Source: an uncultured Clostridium sp.
GTDB taxonomy: Bacteria > Bacillota > Clostridia > TANB77 > CAG-508
Direction: 5' to 3'
Length of the DNA stretch: 14,538 nucleotides
Assembly: GCA_900556695.1 (NCBI GenBank)
Contig: USQA01000010.1
Coordinates: 1 to 14,538 of the forward strand
The number at the start of each line of letters is the position of its first letter. The stretch's first letter is position 1. The position numbers and the translations under genes are program-made. Shown here piece after piece: positions 1 to 7,383 of the stretch. The notes below the pieces were generated by a model that saw only the letters and a list, made by a program, of their open reading frames with translations, searched no databases and was not told the DNA's origin.

Positions 1-90
1 ATAAATATACAATAAAATCTTAAATACATGGGGATATAAGAGATACAGAAGGCTTTTTAATAATATGTTGAAATATGTAAAATTTAGCTA

Positions 91-118
91 TTGACTTAAT
101 TATAAAATAAGGTAAAAT
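91..118 (+). promoter_or_regulatory. Predicted sigma-A promoter of the thioester surface protein gene
   Basis: The -35 candidate TTGACT lies at 91-96 and the -10 candidate TAAAAT at 113-118, with a 16-base spacer. Transcription would start near 125, leaving a leader of about 30 bases. An AAAGGAGA ribosome binding site at 143-150 then sits 6-7 bases before the ATG at 157. Nothing else recognisable was seen in bases 1-90. The assignment rests on pattern match only. Confidence 0.6.
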
Positions 119-156
119 ATTAGTATAAGTATATTTAGAATAAAAGGAGAAAACCT

Positions 157-801
157 ATGAACATGAAAAAAATTTTAGTAAGTGCAATAGTTGTAGTTAT
201 GTTTGGAATAGGAGTGACAACTACATTTTCAAAAGTAAATGCAAAACCTGAGACATCGATGTATTTGGGGTTGAACCCATTCATGATACAAAATCCTAAT
301 TTTGGTTATGCAATTGGGAATCCTAAAAGTAATGGAGATGTAAATAATAGAGTTGCTGCTACGATTTGGAATATAGTAAAATATACAAGTAAAGATTCTA
401 CTAGTGGAGTAAATTATGATGAAGACATATTTTGTTTAAGAGAAGGGGAAGGATTTTTAAATTCTTCTGGACAATCTGATACTAAGGAAATAAGAGAATA
501 TAATGAATCTTTTAATATGAAAACAGATAAAAAAGATATAAAAGATAAAGTATATAATTGGGATAGTACTATTGATGGAGTTAATCAATATGATGCAATA
601 TTAGCTTTATTAGATTTGTTTTATACAAAAGGTGATTCAAATGAATATAGACAAAGTCTAATAGAAAATGCTATAGGTAAAGTAAAATATAATAGATATA
701 CTGATGAACAAAAAATTACAGATTCTGATATAAAAGCTGTAGAACAAGCTGCATTATGGTATTTTACAAATTATGGTGAAGAAAATGGAAAATTTATATG
801 A
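157..801 (+). CDS. Thioester-domain (TQXA/TED) surface adhesin, N-terminal part; frameshifted
   Basis: This is the exported N-terminus of a Cys-Gln thioester adhesin. Such domains form an internal thioester that can bond covalently to amines on host surfaces. Residues 1-29 are a signal peptide (basic MNMKK, hydrophobic core, predicted cut after VNA). The candidate thioester cysteine is Cys93 in DIFCLREGEG and the partner glutamine is Gln197 in VEQAALWYFT, matching the usual xQxA-xWYFT end motif. The start at 157 is chosen over the ATG at 163 because the AAGGAG site lies 7 bases upstream. The frame stops at TGA-TAA (799-804), before the end of the domain. The missing continuation is in the +1 frame and begins within bases 773-800. 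Removing one A from 789-792 would join the two into a single protein of 1207 residues. The family call is firm; whether the break is biological is not known. Confidence 0.8.
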   Translation: MNMKKILVSAIVVVMFGIGVTTTFSKVNAKPETSMYLGLNPFMIQNPNFGYAIGNPKSNGDVNNRVAATIWNIVKYTSKDSTSGVNYDEDIFCLREGEGFLNSSGQSDTKEIREYNESFNMKTDKKDIKDKVYNWDSTIDGVNQYDAILALLDLFYTKGDSNEYRQSLIENAIGKVKYNRYTDEQKITDSDIKAVEQAALWYFTNYGEENGKFI

Positions 802-3781
802 TAATACATCAGATTCAGAACAAGAAAAAAATTGGCTAAATTATACAGAAGACGGCGATAATTATTCTAGTTTATCAGATTATAAAATAGGTAATGGAGA
901 TGCAGGACGAGGAAGGGAAGAACAAGCAAATTTATTATATAATTATTTAATAAAAACAGCTAAAGAAAATGCTAAATCAAATTCTAATAGTGCAACAGTT
1001 AAAGAAGAAAAGCCAATAAAAATAGAAACAGAAGAACTAGAATATAAGTTAGATGATTCTAAATCAAATTATATTGTTGGACCAATTAAAATAAGTAATC
1101 AAGCAAGCGAGAGTACACTTGATAATATAACTGTTACATTAAAAAAAGAAGGTAGCACAACAATAGACAATTCAAAAATTAAATTATTAAAAAGTGATGG
1201 AAAAACTGAAACATCAGATATTAAGAGCGAATTGAATAATGATTTTTATATTTCTATTCCTAAAACAGAAGTGGGAGACATTTCTAAGCTAGAGGTTAAC
1301 TTTAAAAGTAGTTATAGCAATACAGTTTTAAAATTATGGACAAATCTTGCTGATACAACAGGTACACAACCAGTAGTAATTCCAAAAAGAACAAGTGAAG
1401 AAGATGAAAAAACTTTACACACAAAACAAATAGTACCAGAATTTGATTTAAAATTAATTAAACGTATTACAGCAGTTAATGGTAAAGAAGTTGCAGAAAG
1501 AATAAAGAGTGTAGATGTAAGCAAACTAAATACAACTGGAGCAGATGGCAAAAAAATCACAACAGGAGAGTATAAATTAGATAAAAATCCAGTTAGTGTG
1601 AAAAAAGGAGATATAGTTACATATACATTTAGAATATACAATGAGGGAACAGCAGATGGATATGCTTCAGAAATTACAGAAAATATACCAAAAGGATTAG
1701 AATTTATTTGGTCTGATAAAACAGGAGATGAATTAAAAGCTGATACAACATTAACAGATGAAGAAAAAGAAGCTGTTGAATTTAATCAAGATCGTTTATG
1801 GCTTGCAGGATATGATGATAAAGGAGAAAATATTGTTAAGATAACAACAGATTATTTATCACAAAAAGCAAATACAGAAAATTTAATAAAAGCTTTTGGT
1901 GAAAATGAAGATGGCACAAAAACAGAAAAAGACATTTCTTATAAGGAAGTAGCAGTAAAATTAAAAGTTGTAGCAGAAAATAATAATGAAGATATAATTA
2001 GAAATGAAGCTTGTATATCAAAAGATACAGATAAAGATGGAAATGAAGTAACAGATAGAGATTCTGTACCAGAAGATTGGAAAAAAGAAGATAGTGGAAA
2101 ATATTATGATGATAACAAAAAATGGCCAATTTATAATGAGGATGATGAGGATTATGATAATATTACTTTACAATTTTTCGATTTATCATTAAGAAAATAT
2201 ATAACTAATGTAAATGGTGTAGGAGTAGCTGTTTCAAGAGAACCAGTAGTGGATGTGACACCATTAAAAGAAGGAACATCTACATCAGCTATATATAAAC
2301 ATAAAAAAGATCCAGTAGAAGTAAAAATAGGAGATGTAGTAACATATAACATAAGAGTGTATAATGAAGGTGGTATAGATGGCTATGCTGCAGAACTTAC
2401 AGAATATTTTCCAACATATTTAGCATTTGATGAAAAAGATGAATTAAATCAAAAATATGGATGGAAATTAAATAATGATTCAGGATCAAACGGAGTAGGA
2501 ATGTTAAAGACAACATATCTAAATGATAAATTATTAAAAGCATATGATGGAGGAGACAAATTAGATTATACAGATATGCAGGTAAACTTTATTGTAAAAA
2601 GTGATGTTGGTTTAGATACTGTAATGACAAACACAACAGAAATAAGTGTTTATGAAGATGCAGCACATAGATCAGTAAAAGACAGAGATTCAGGAGAACA
2701 ATGGAATATTGGAATCTTAGAATATGGTATTCCTTTGCTAAAACAAGTGTTAACAGAAGAATATGTATCTCAAGGAAAAATGACAGAAAAAGCTGTAGAT
2801 TATACTTGTGAATATGTAACAATGGTATTTAAAGATTATACACCAAATTATAATTTAAGAGATTATGGTTTATCAGCATATTTAAAAACACAAAATATGA
2901 CATCACAACAATTTGTAGCTGGTGCTAAACAATATGTAGAAAGCAAAGGAGAAAAAATTCCAGATGAAGCATTACAATTAGCATATCAAACAATAGGGGA
3001 TGATTCAAACGAGGAACTTTTGGAAAAATATAAAGAATATATTGACCAGTTCTTCCAATCATACAAAGGTGTAAATGAAAATAAAGATGAACTTTCAGAT
3101 TCAGGATATTATTATAGTGGACAAGAAGATGATGATGACTTTGAAAAAATAATAATATTAAAAACTTTTGACTTAGCATTAAGAAAATGGGTAACACAAG
3201 CAATAGTAATAGAAAATGGGCAACAATCAATAACAAACACAGGACATGATGCATGGGATGACCCAGAAGAAATTGTAAAAGTAGATTTACATAGAAAAAA
3301 ATTAAACCAAGTAACAGTTAAATTTAAATATTCAATACGTGTATATAATCAAGGAAATGTAGAAGGATATGTAAAAGAAATAACAGATTACATTCCAGCA
3401 GGGTTGAAATTTGTTGCAGAAGACAATCCAGGATGGAAAGATGAAGGAAATAATATAATATCTACGACATTGTTAGAAAACACATTATTAAAACCAGAAG
3501 AGTATGCAGATGTAGAAGTATTACTTACATGGATAAATGATGAGAACAATATGGGATTAAAAGTAAACACAGCAGAAATATCAAAAGATTATAATGAATA
3601 TCATTTACCAGATATAGATTCAACACCTGATAATAAAAAACAAGGAGAAGACGATATAGATGATGCACCAGTAATGTTATCAGTATCTACAGGACAAATA
3701 AGAATATATTTTACAGTAGGACTTATTATATTAGTTACAATAGCTGGAGGAACAATTTTAATTAAAAAATATGTATTATAA
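773..3781 (+). CDS. Thioester surface adhesin, main C-terminal part: three DUF11-like repeats and membrane anchor
   Basis: This is the stalk and anchor of the protein begun at 157. Residues 7-70 look like the end of the thioester domain (LLYNYLIKTAKENA), and about 98-195 is a beta-rich linker domain. Three DUF11-like repeats follow, opening with FDLKLIKR at residue 224, FDLSLRKY at 469 and FDLALRKW at 799. Repeats one and two carry GD-VVTY-xxRxYNEG; all three carry a GY...E-[IL]-T-[DE] segment. The buried Lys and Asn suggest possible intramolecular isopeptide bonds, which is inference. A charged, more helical segment at about 690-780 separates repeats two and three. The C-terminus has LSVSTGQ, one hydrophobic segment (about 978-996) and a basic tail KKYVL, with no LPxTG. 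No ribosome binding site precedes the ATG at 773, and this part has no signal peptide. It is therefore best read as the frameshifted continuation of the upstream segment, not a separate gene. Confidence 0.82.
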   Translation: MVKKMENLYDNTSDSEQEKNWLNYTEDGDNYSSLSDYKIGNGDAGRGREEQANLLYNYLIKTAKENAKSNSNSATVKEEKPIKIETEELEYKLDDSKSNYIVGPIKISNQASESTLDNITVTLKKEGSTTIDNSKIKLLKSDGKTETSDIKSELNNDFYISIPKTEVGDISKLEVNFKSSYSNTVLKLWTNLADTTGTQPVVIPKRTSEEDEKTLHTKQIVPEFDLKLIKRITAVNGKEVAERIKSVDVSKLNTTGADGKKITTGEYKLDKNPVSVKKGDIVTYTFRIYNEGTADGYASEITENIPKGLEFIWSDKTGDELKADTTLTDEEKEAVEFNQDRLWLAGYDDKGENIVKITTDYLSQKANTENLIKAFGENEDGTKTEKDISYKEVAVKLKVVAENNNEDIIRNEACISKDTDKDGNEVTDRDSVPEDWKKEDSGKYYDDNKKWPIYNEDDEDYDNITLQFFDLSLRKYITNVNGVGVAVSREPVVDVTPLKEGTSTSAIYKHKKDPVEVKIGDVVTYNIRVYNEGGIDGYAAELTEYFPTYLAFDEKDELNQKYGWKLNNDSGSNGVGMLKTTYLNDKLLKAYDGGDKLDYTDMQVNFIVKSDVGLDTVMTNTTEISVYEDAAHRSVKDRDSGEQWNIGILEYGIPLLKQVLTEEYVSQGKMTEKAVDYTCEYVTMVFKDYTPNYNLRDYGLSAYLKTQNMTSQQFVAGAKQYVESKGEKIPDEALQLAYQTIGDDSNEELLEKYKEYIDQFFQSYKGVNENKDELSDSGYYYSGQEDDDDFEKIIILKTFDLALRKWVTQAIVIENGQQSITNTGHDAWDDPEEIVKVDLHRKKLNQVTVKFKYSIRVYNQGNVEGYVKEITDYIPAGLKFVAEDNPGWKDEGNNIISTTLLENTLLKPEEYADVEVLLTWINDENNMGLKVNTAEISKDYNEYHLPDIDSTPDNKKQGEDDIDDAPVMLSVSTGQIRIYFTVGLIILVTIAGGTILIKKYVL
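782..792 (+). other. Probable one-base frameshift site in the adhesin gene
   Basis: Two AAAA runs (782-785 and 789-792) lie where the frame-1 and frame-2 halves of the adhesin overlap. Deleting one A from the second run reads Gly-Glu-Glu-Asn-Gly-Asn-Leu-Tyr-Asp and joins both halves without a stop. Frame 2 is closed upstream by TAG at 740-742, so the shift must fall between about 743 and 800. The homology of WYFTN to thioester domains places it after about 770. Confidence 0.7.
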
Positions 3782-3792
3782 TTTAGGAAAAG

Positions 3793-3816
3793 ATCACCCC
3801 AAAGGGTGATTTTTTT
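3793..3816 (+). terminator. Rho-independent terminator of the adhesin gene
   Basis: A perfect 7-bp GC-rich stem, ATCACCC (3793-3799) with GGGTGAT (3804-3810), closes a CAAA loop and runs directly into a T-tract (3810-3816). It begins 11 bases after the adhesin stop codon. The T-tract and the bases after it merge with the decayed copy of the 97-bp element. Confidence 0.9.
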
Positions 3817-3888
3817 AATAAATTTTTGAAGTTTCATAGATTATCCTTGAGTTAGCACTACTTAAGCTTTTAATTTAAAGTATTAATT
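3809..3888 (+). repeat. Decayed partial copy of the 97-bp palindromic element
   Basis: Bases 3827-3888 align without gaps to bases 3932-3993 of the intact copy next door. There are 10 differences in 62 positions (about 84% identity), nine of them transitions. A weaker match runs left to about 3809, into the T-tract of the adhesin terminator. The orientation is the same as the intact copy at 3902. The copy has lost its clean left arm and looks like an old, degenerating member of the family. Confidence 0.75.
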
Positions 3889-3901
3889 CATTATATAATA
3901 A

Positions 3902-3998
3902 TAGTAAATTAATATTTTTCATTAAAACTTTCGAGGTTTTATAGGTTATCCGTGAGCTAGCGCTACTCAAGCTTTTAATTCAAAATATTAATTTACTA
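3902..3998 (+). repeat. 97-bp near-palindromic intergenic element, copy 1
   Basis: The ends are perfect inverted repeats: TAGTAAATTAATATTTT at 3902-3918 matches the reverse complement of 3982-3998. In this copy the symmetry continues 8 bp outward on each side (3894-3901 with 3999-4006), giving a 25-bp arm. Inside, after a 2x2 mismatch, ATTAAAA pairs with TTTTAAT, then CTT/AAG and GAG/CTC. The apex holds GGTTATCC and the 8-bp palindrome TAGCGCTA. A second copy of identical length lies inverted at 13555-13651 with 5 differences in 97. No open reading frame and no T-tract are present, so it is not a simple terminator. It could be a MITE-like mobile element, a structured RNA or a protein-bound palindrome. 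Confidence 0.85.
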
Positions 3999-4031
3999 TT
4001 ATTATAGATAAACGAGAGTAGTAGTTGTTTG

Positions 4032-4105
4032 GGGTTTAAATTGCAAAATGTTTGTAAATGTAGTAAAATAGTAAAGAAAATTGTCTTAAAATGCAATTTG
4101 AACCC
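4032..4105 (+). promoter_or_regulatory. Promoter embedded in a 14-bp inverted repeat upstream of the gamma-lyase family gene
   Basis: A promoter candidate, TTGCAA (4041-4046), a 17-base spacer and TAAAAT (4064-4069), precedes the operon starting at 4156. The arms GGGTTTAAATTGCA (4032-4045) and TGCAATTTGAACCC (4092-4105) are inverted repeats with one mismatch. The left arm overlaps the -35 box and the right arm falls just after the expected start point near 4076. A further 10-bp palindrome, GCAAATTTGC, lies at 4116-4125. This layout would suit a repressor bridging two operators, but no regulator is identified. The remainder of 4007-4155 holds nothing else recognisable. Confidence 0.5.
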
Positions 4106-4155
4106 GGAACCAACGGCAAATTTGCAATTGATGTAAATTTTAAGGAGAGAGAAGA

Positions 4156-5391
4156 ATGAAACAAGATTTGTTAAATTTAGTAAAAGAAGTTGAACAAGAT
4201 ATTAAACTTATATTTGATGAAGTTGAGAGTACATGTCAAATTAATAGTAGTAAAGTGTTAAATGCTTTTCAAAGATGTAATTTGCAAGAAGCACATCTAA
4301 CTTCATCAACAGGGTATGGTATTGATGAGCCAGGGAGAAATAAAATTGAAGAGATATATAGTGAAGTTTTTAAGTCAGAAGATAGTTTGGTTAGAACTCA
4401 ATTGATATCAGGGACTCATGCGTTAGCGGTTACTTTGTCTGCTTTGTTAAGACCAAATGATACTATGTTAAGTATCACGGGAGAACCGTATGATACTCTT
4501 AAGACTGTTATTGGAATAGGAAAGGAAGAAAGTAAAAGCTCGCTTAAATCTTATAATATAAAATATGAACAGATAGATTTAGTGGATAATGATTTTGATA
4601 TTAAAAAAATACAAGAAAGACTTTCTAAAAAAGATATTAAATTGGTTGAAATTCAAAGGTCTAGAGGATATTCTACAAGAAAAAGTTTGACAATTGAGAA
4701 AATAGAAAAAGTAATTAAAGCTATTAGAGAAGTTAATAATGAAGTTATTATAATGGTAGATAATTGTTATGGAGAATTTGTACAAGATAGAGAACCTATT
4801 GAGGTAGGAGCAGATATAGCAGTAGGTTCATTAATGAAAAATTTGGGTGCTGGTATTGCTACTTCTGGGGCATATATTGTTGGAAGAAAAGATTTAATTG
4901 AATTATGTGCAGAAAGATTAACATCACCAGGAATAGGAAAAGAAATAGGTCCATCTTTAAATCAAAATCCATTATTACTTAAAGGGTTATTTTTTGCTCC
5001 TAGTGTAGTAGCAAGTAGTGTAAAAACAGCTATATTTGCAAGTAGAATATTAGAAAAATTAGGATATAATGTAGAACCAAAATATAATGAGAAAAGAGCA
5101 GATATTGTTCAAACAATAACTTTAGATTCAGAAGAACAGTTAGTAAAATTTTGTCAAGGAATTCAAAAAGGTTCACCAATTGATTCTAATGTTATACCAT
5201 TTCCAAGTGATATGGGTGGTTATGATGATAAAGTTATTATGGCTGCAGGAACTTTTACACAAGGCTCAACAATAGAGCTTAGTTGTGATGGACCAATTAG
5301 ACCGCCATATATTGCATATATGCAAGGTGGGCTTACTTATGAATATGGCAAATTAGGAATATTAAAGGCAATAGAAGAAATGAATAAATAA
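4156..5391 (+). CDS. Methionine gamma-lyase/aluminium-resistance family PLP enzyme (YnbB-like)
   Basis: This is a fold-type I pyridoxal-phosphate enzyme of the Alr/YnbB family, annotated in genomes as methionine gamma-lyase family or aluminium resistance protein. Its physiological substrate is not established for most members. The probable Schiff-base lysine is Lys228 in GSLMKNLGAGIA. Asp202 in IIMVDNCYGEF is placed to pair with the cofactor pyridine nitrogen, and SGTHAL at 86-91 fits the cofactor-phosphate region. The C-terminal segment (about 340-408) with IDSNVIPFPSDMGGYDDKV and RPPYIAYMQGGLTYEYGK is characteristic of the family. The length of 411 residues is typical. AAGGAGAG ends about 7 bases before the ATG. 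It is the first of three co-directional genes and is cytoplasmic, having no signal or membrane segment. Confidence 0.85.
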   Translation: MKQDLLNLVKEVEQDIKLIFDEVESTCQINSSKVLNAFQRCNLQEAHLTSSTGYGIDEPGRNKIEEIYSEVFKSEDSLVRTQLISGTHALAVTLSALLRPNDTMLSITGEPYDTLKTVIGIGKEESKSSLKSYNIKYEQIDLVDNDFDIKKIQERLSKKDIKLVEIQRSRGYSTRKSLTIEKIEKVIKAIREVNNEVIIMVDNCYGEFVQDREPIEVGADIAVGSLMKNLGAGIATSGAYIVGRKDLIELCAERLTSPGIGKEIGPSLNQNPLLLKGLFFAPSVVASSVKTAIFASRILEKLGYNVEPKYNEKRADIVQTITLDSEEQLVKFCQGIQKGSPIDSNVIPFPSDMGGYDDKVIMAAGTFTQGSTIELSCDGPIRPPYIAYMQGGLTYEYGKLGILKAIEEMNK

Positions 5392-5418
5392 AGTTATATA
5401 TAAATAGAAAGGAATTAA

Positions 5419-6684
5419 ATGAAAGTAGTAGTAATAGGTGGAGGACCTGCTGGAATGATGGCAGCAATAAGTGCTGCAGAAAATGGAAATAAAGTAACTT
5501 TGATTGAGAAAATGCAATCATTAGGAAGAAAATTATTAATTACAGGAAAAGGAAGATGTAATATTACATCTTCTTTAGAAATGGATGATTTTATAAAAAA
5601 TACACCTGGAAATGGAATGTTTTTGTATAGTTGTTATAGAAACTATACAAATCAGGATATAATTCAATTTTTAAAACAACAAGGATTAGAAGTAAAAGAA
5701 GAAAGAGGAAATAGAGTATTTCCTGTAACAGATAAATCACAAGATGTTTTAAAATGCTTTACTAAGAAATTAAAAGAGCTAAATGTTAAAATCGAATATA
5801 ATTCTAAAGTGGAAAAAATTATAGTAGAAGAAAATGAGAAAGAAACAACAAAAAAAGTTATAGGTATAAACGTAAATGGTAGATTTATAGAGGCTGATAA
5901 AGTGATTTTGGCTACAGGTGGAAAAAGCTATCCACTAACAGGTTCAACAGGAGATGGATATAAAATTGCAAAAGATTTAGGACATACAATTACAAATATA
6001 AAACCATCTTTAGTTCCTTTAGAAATATATGATAAAAATATATGTGATAAATTACAAGGATTAAGTTTAAGAAATGTGGAAATAGAATTAATTGATAAAG
6101 AAAAAAATAAAGTAATTTATAAAGATTTTGGAGAGATGCTATTTACACATTTTGGAGTATCTGGACCAACAATTTTGAGTTCATCAGCTCATTTAGTTAG
6201 ATATAAAAATATTGAAGAAAAATTGAAGAACCACAGTATAGTGCTAAAAATAGATTTGAAACCTGCTCTTTCAGAAGAAAAACTAAATGATAGAATATTA
6301 AGAGACTTTAATGAATTTAAAAATAAACAATTTAAAAATAGTCTAGAAAAACTATTGCCACAAAAATTAATAAACATTGTAATTGAGAAAAGTAAAATAA
6401 ATCCAGAAAAGAAAGTAAATGAAGTAACAAAACAAGAGAGAATAGAATTAATAAAAATATTAAAAGGATTAAATATAGAAATAAAAAAATTTAGACCTAT
6501 TGATGAAGCAATAGTAACAAGTGGAGGAGTATCAATTAAGGAGATTAATCCTAAAACAATGGAATCTAAAATTGTAAATGGATTATATTTTGCAGGTGAA
6601 ATTATAGATGTAGACAGTTATACAGGAGGATTTAATTTACAAATAGCATATTCTACAGGATATACAGCAGGATTGTTAATGTAA
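5419..6684 (+). CDS. FAD-dependent BaiN/HI0933/YhiN-family flavoprotein
   Basis: This is a cytoplasmic NAD(P)/FAD-dependent oxidoreductase of the HI0933-like family, which includes BaiN; most members have no defined substrate. The N-terminus is a Rossmann dinucleotide-binding fold with VVVIGGGPAGMMAA at residues 3-16 and an acidic Glu30 ending the second strand. The family signature GRKLLITGKGRCNIT spans 36-50. A second FAD motif, VILATGGKSYPLTGSTGDGY, lies near 161-180. The C-terminal FAD-closing motif is GLYFAGEIIDVDSYTGGFNL. The length of 421 residues is normal for the family. The gene begins 27 bases after the PLP enzyme with an AAAGGA site, so the two are probably co-transcribed. Nothing here supports bile-acid metabolism specifically. 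Confidence 0.88.
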   Translation: MKVVVIGGGPAGMMAAISAAENGNKVTLIEKMQSLGRKLLITGKGRCNITSSLEMDDFIKNTPGNGMFLYSCYRNYTNQDIIQFLKQQGLEVKEERGNRVFPVTDKSQDVLKCFTKKLKELNVKIEYNSKVEKIIVEENEKETTKKVIGINVNGRFIEADKVILATGGKSYPLTGSTGDGYKIAKDLGHTITNIKPSLVPLEIYDKNICDKLQGLSLRNVEIELIDKEKNKVIYKDFGEMLFTHFGVSGPTILSSSAHLVRYKNIEEKLKNHSIVLKIDLKPALSEEKLNDRILRDFNEFKNKQFKNSLEKLLPQKLINIVIEKSKINPEKKVNEVTKQERIELIKILKGLNIEIKKFRPIDEAIVTSGGVSIKEINPKTMESKIVNGLYFAGEIIDVDSYTGGFNLQIAYSTGYTAGLLM

Positions 6685-6708
6685 ATATATAGAAAGGATT
6701 TATTAATA

Positions 6709-7338
6709 ATGGAATTTTCAACAATCGAAAAAAATGTAACAGCAGAAGTAGTTGATAAAAAGTCTAAATTTATAGCAAATTTTATATATGTAGATGATGT
6801 TATAAAGGCAGAACAATTAATAAAAGAAACAAGAAAAAAATATTTTGATGCAAGACATAATTGTATTGCATATAGAATAATAGAAAATGATCAAATAATT
6901 GAGAAGTCCAGTGATGATGGCGAACCATCTGGAACTGCAGGTGCTCCTATGTTAAATATTTTACAAAAAAATAATTTAGCAAATGTTTTAATAATTGTAA
7001 CAAGATACTTTGGAGGAATACTTTTAGGAACAGGGGGATTAGTTAGAGCATATTCAGATAGTTTATTAAAGGCCATTGATCAAGCAAATATTATAAAAAA
7101 GTGTTTAGGCGAAGAATTAGAAGTGACATTAGACTACAATGCTTTTGAGAATTTTAAATATTATTGTAAAAATAATAAAATTAATATAATAAATGCTGAT
7201 TATACAGAAAGTATTGTATGTAGAATTGAGATAGAAGAAGACGTAAAAGATAAATTGCTAAATGATTTTAATACAAAAAATATTATTTTAAAAGAAATAA
7301 AAACTATATCTAAAAAATATGTGGTAAAAAGTGAATAA
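6709..7338 (+). CDS. YigZ/YvyE family protein (IMPACT N-terminal fold, UPF0029)
   Basis: This is a cytoplasmic protein of the conserved YigZ family, related to the eukaryotic translation regulator IMPACT. A ribosome-related role has been suggested, but the molecular function is not settled. The IMPACT domain covers residues 16-122 with the signatures RHNCIAYRI (49-57), SSDDGEPSGTAGAPML (67-82) and VTRYFGGILLGTGGLVRAY (97-115). A small alpha-beta domain of the DUF1949 type follows at about 138-195. The length of 209 residues is typical. The gene starts 24 bases after the flavoprotein, with AGAAAGGA about 11 bases before the ATG, and closes the three-gene cluster. Confidence 0.88.
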   Translation: MEFSTIEKNVTAEVVDKKSKFIANFIYVDDVIKAEQLIKETRKKYFDARHNCIAYRIIENDQIIEKSSDDGEPSGTAGAPMLNILQKNNLANVLIIVTRYFGGILLGTGGLVRAYSDSLLKAIDQANIIKKCLGEELEVTLDYNAFENFKYYCKNNKINIINADYTESIVCRIEIEEDVKDKLLNDFNTKNIILKEIKTISKKYVVKSE

Positions 7339-7357
7339 AAATAATCGTTTTATAAAA

Positions 7358-7380
7358 TATTTGGAAAAAATTTCCAAATA
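7358..7380. promoter_or_regulatory. Perfect 10-bp inverted repeat upstream of the spo0A promoter
   Basis: TATTTGGAAA (7358-7367) and TTTCCAAATA (7371-7380) are perfect inverted repeats around an AAA spacer. The repeat ends 3 bases before the predicted spo0A -35 box and begins 20 bases after the upstream gene. No T-tract follows on the plus strand, so operator is a better reading than terminator, although a weak terminator role for the upstream cluster is possible. Confidence 0.45.
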
Positions 7381-7383
7381 AAA

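Noticed and set aside
773..801. The main adhesin part as an independent gene overlapping the first
   Set aside because: There is no ribosome binding site before the ATG at 773, no signal peptide, and the first residues continue the thioester domain.
743..801. Programmed +1 frameshifting in the adhesin gene
   Set aside because: No known slippery sequence with a stimulating element was recognised, and an indel in an A run is simpler. It is not excluded, only unsupported.
799..804. Stop-codon readthrough or TGA recoding joining the two adhesin parts
   Set aside because: TGA is followed at once by an in-frame TAA, and the downstream homology is in another frame, so recoding TGA would not help.
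1312..1641. Antisense open frames within the adhesin gene (also 2152-2352, 2589-2822, 2925-3254, 3388-3570)
   Set aside because: They lie opposite a strongly coding repeat protein, have low-complexity Leu/Phe/Ser-rich or Leu/His-rich translations, and have no ribosome binding sites.
3809..3998. CRISPR array from tandem repeat copies
   Set aside because: The copies are 97-bp palindromic units with about 84% identity and no regular unique spacers, and no cas genes are present.
4088..4116. tRNA-like T-arm on the minus strand (GGGTTCAAATTGC)
   Set aside because: No acceptor, D or anticodon arms fit around it; it is explained by the inverted repeat at the promoter.
7358..7380. Rho-independent terminator after the YigZ gene
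   Set aside because: The stem is perfect but AT-rich and is followed by AAATTGC and not a T-tract, so it was listed as a possible operator.
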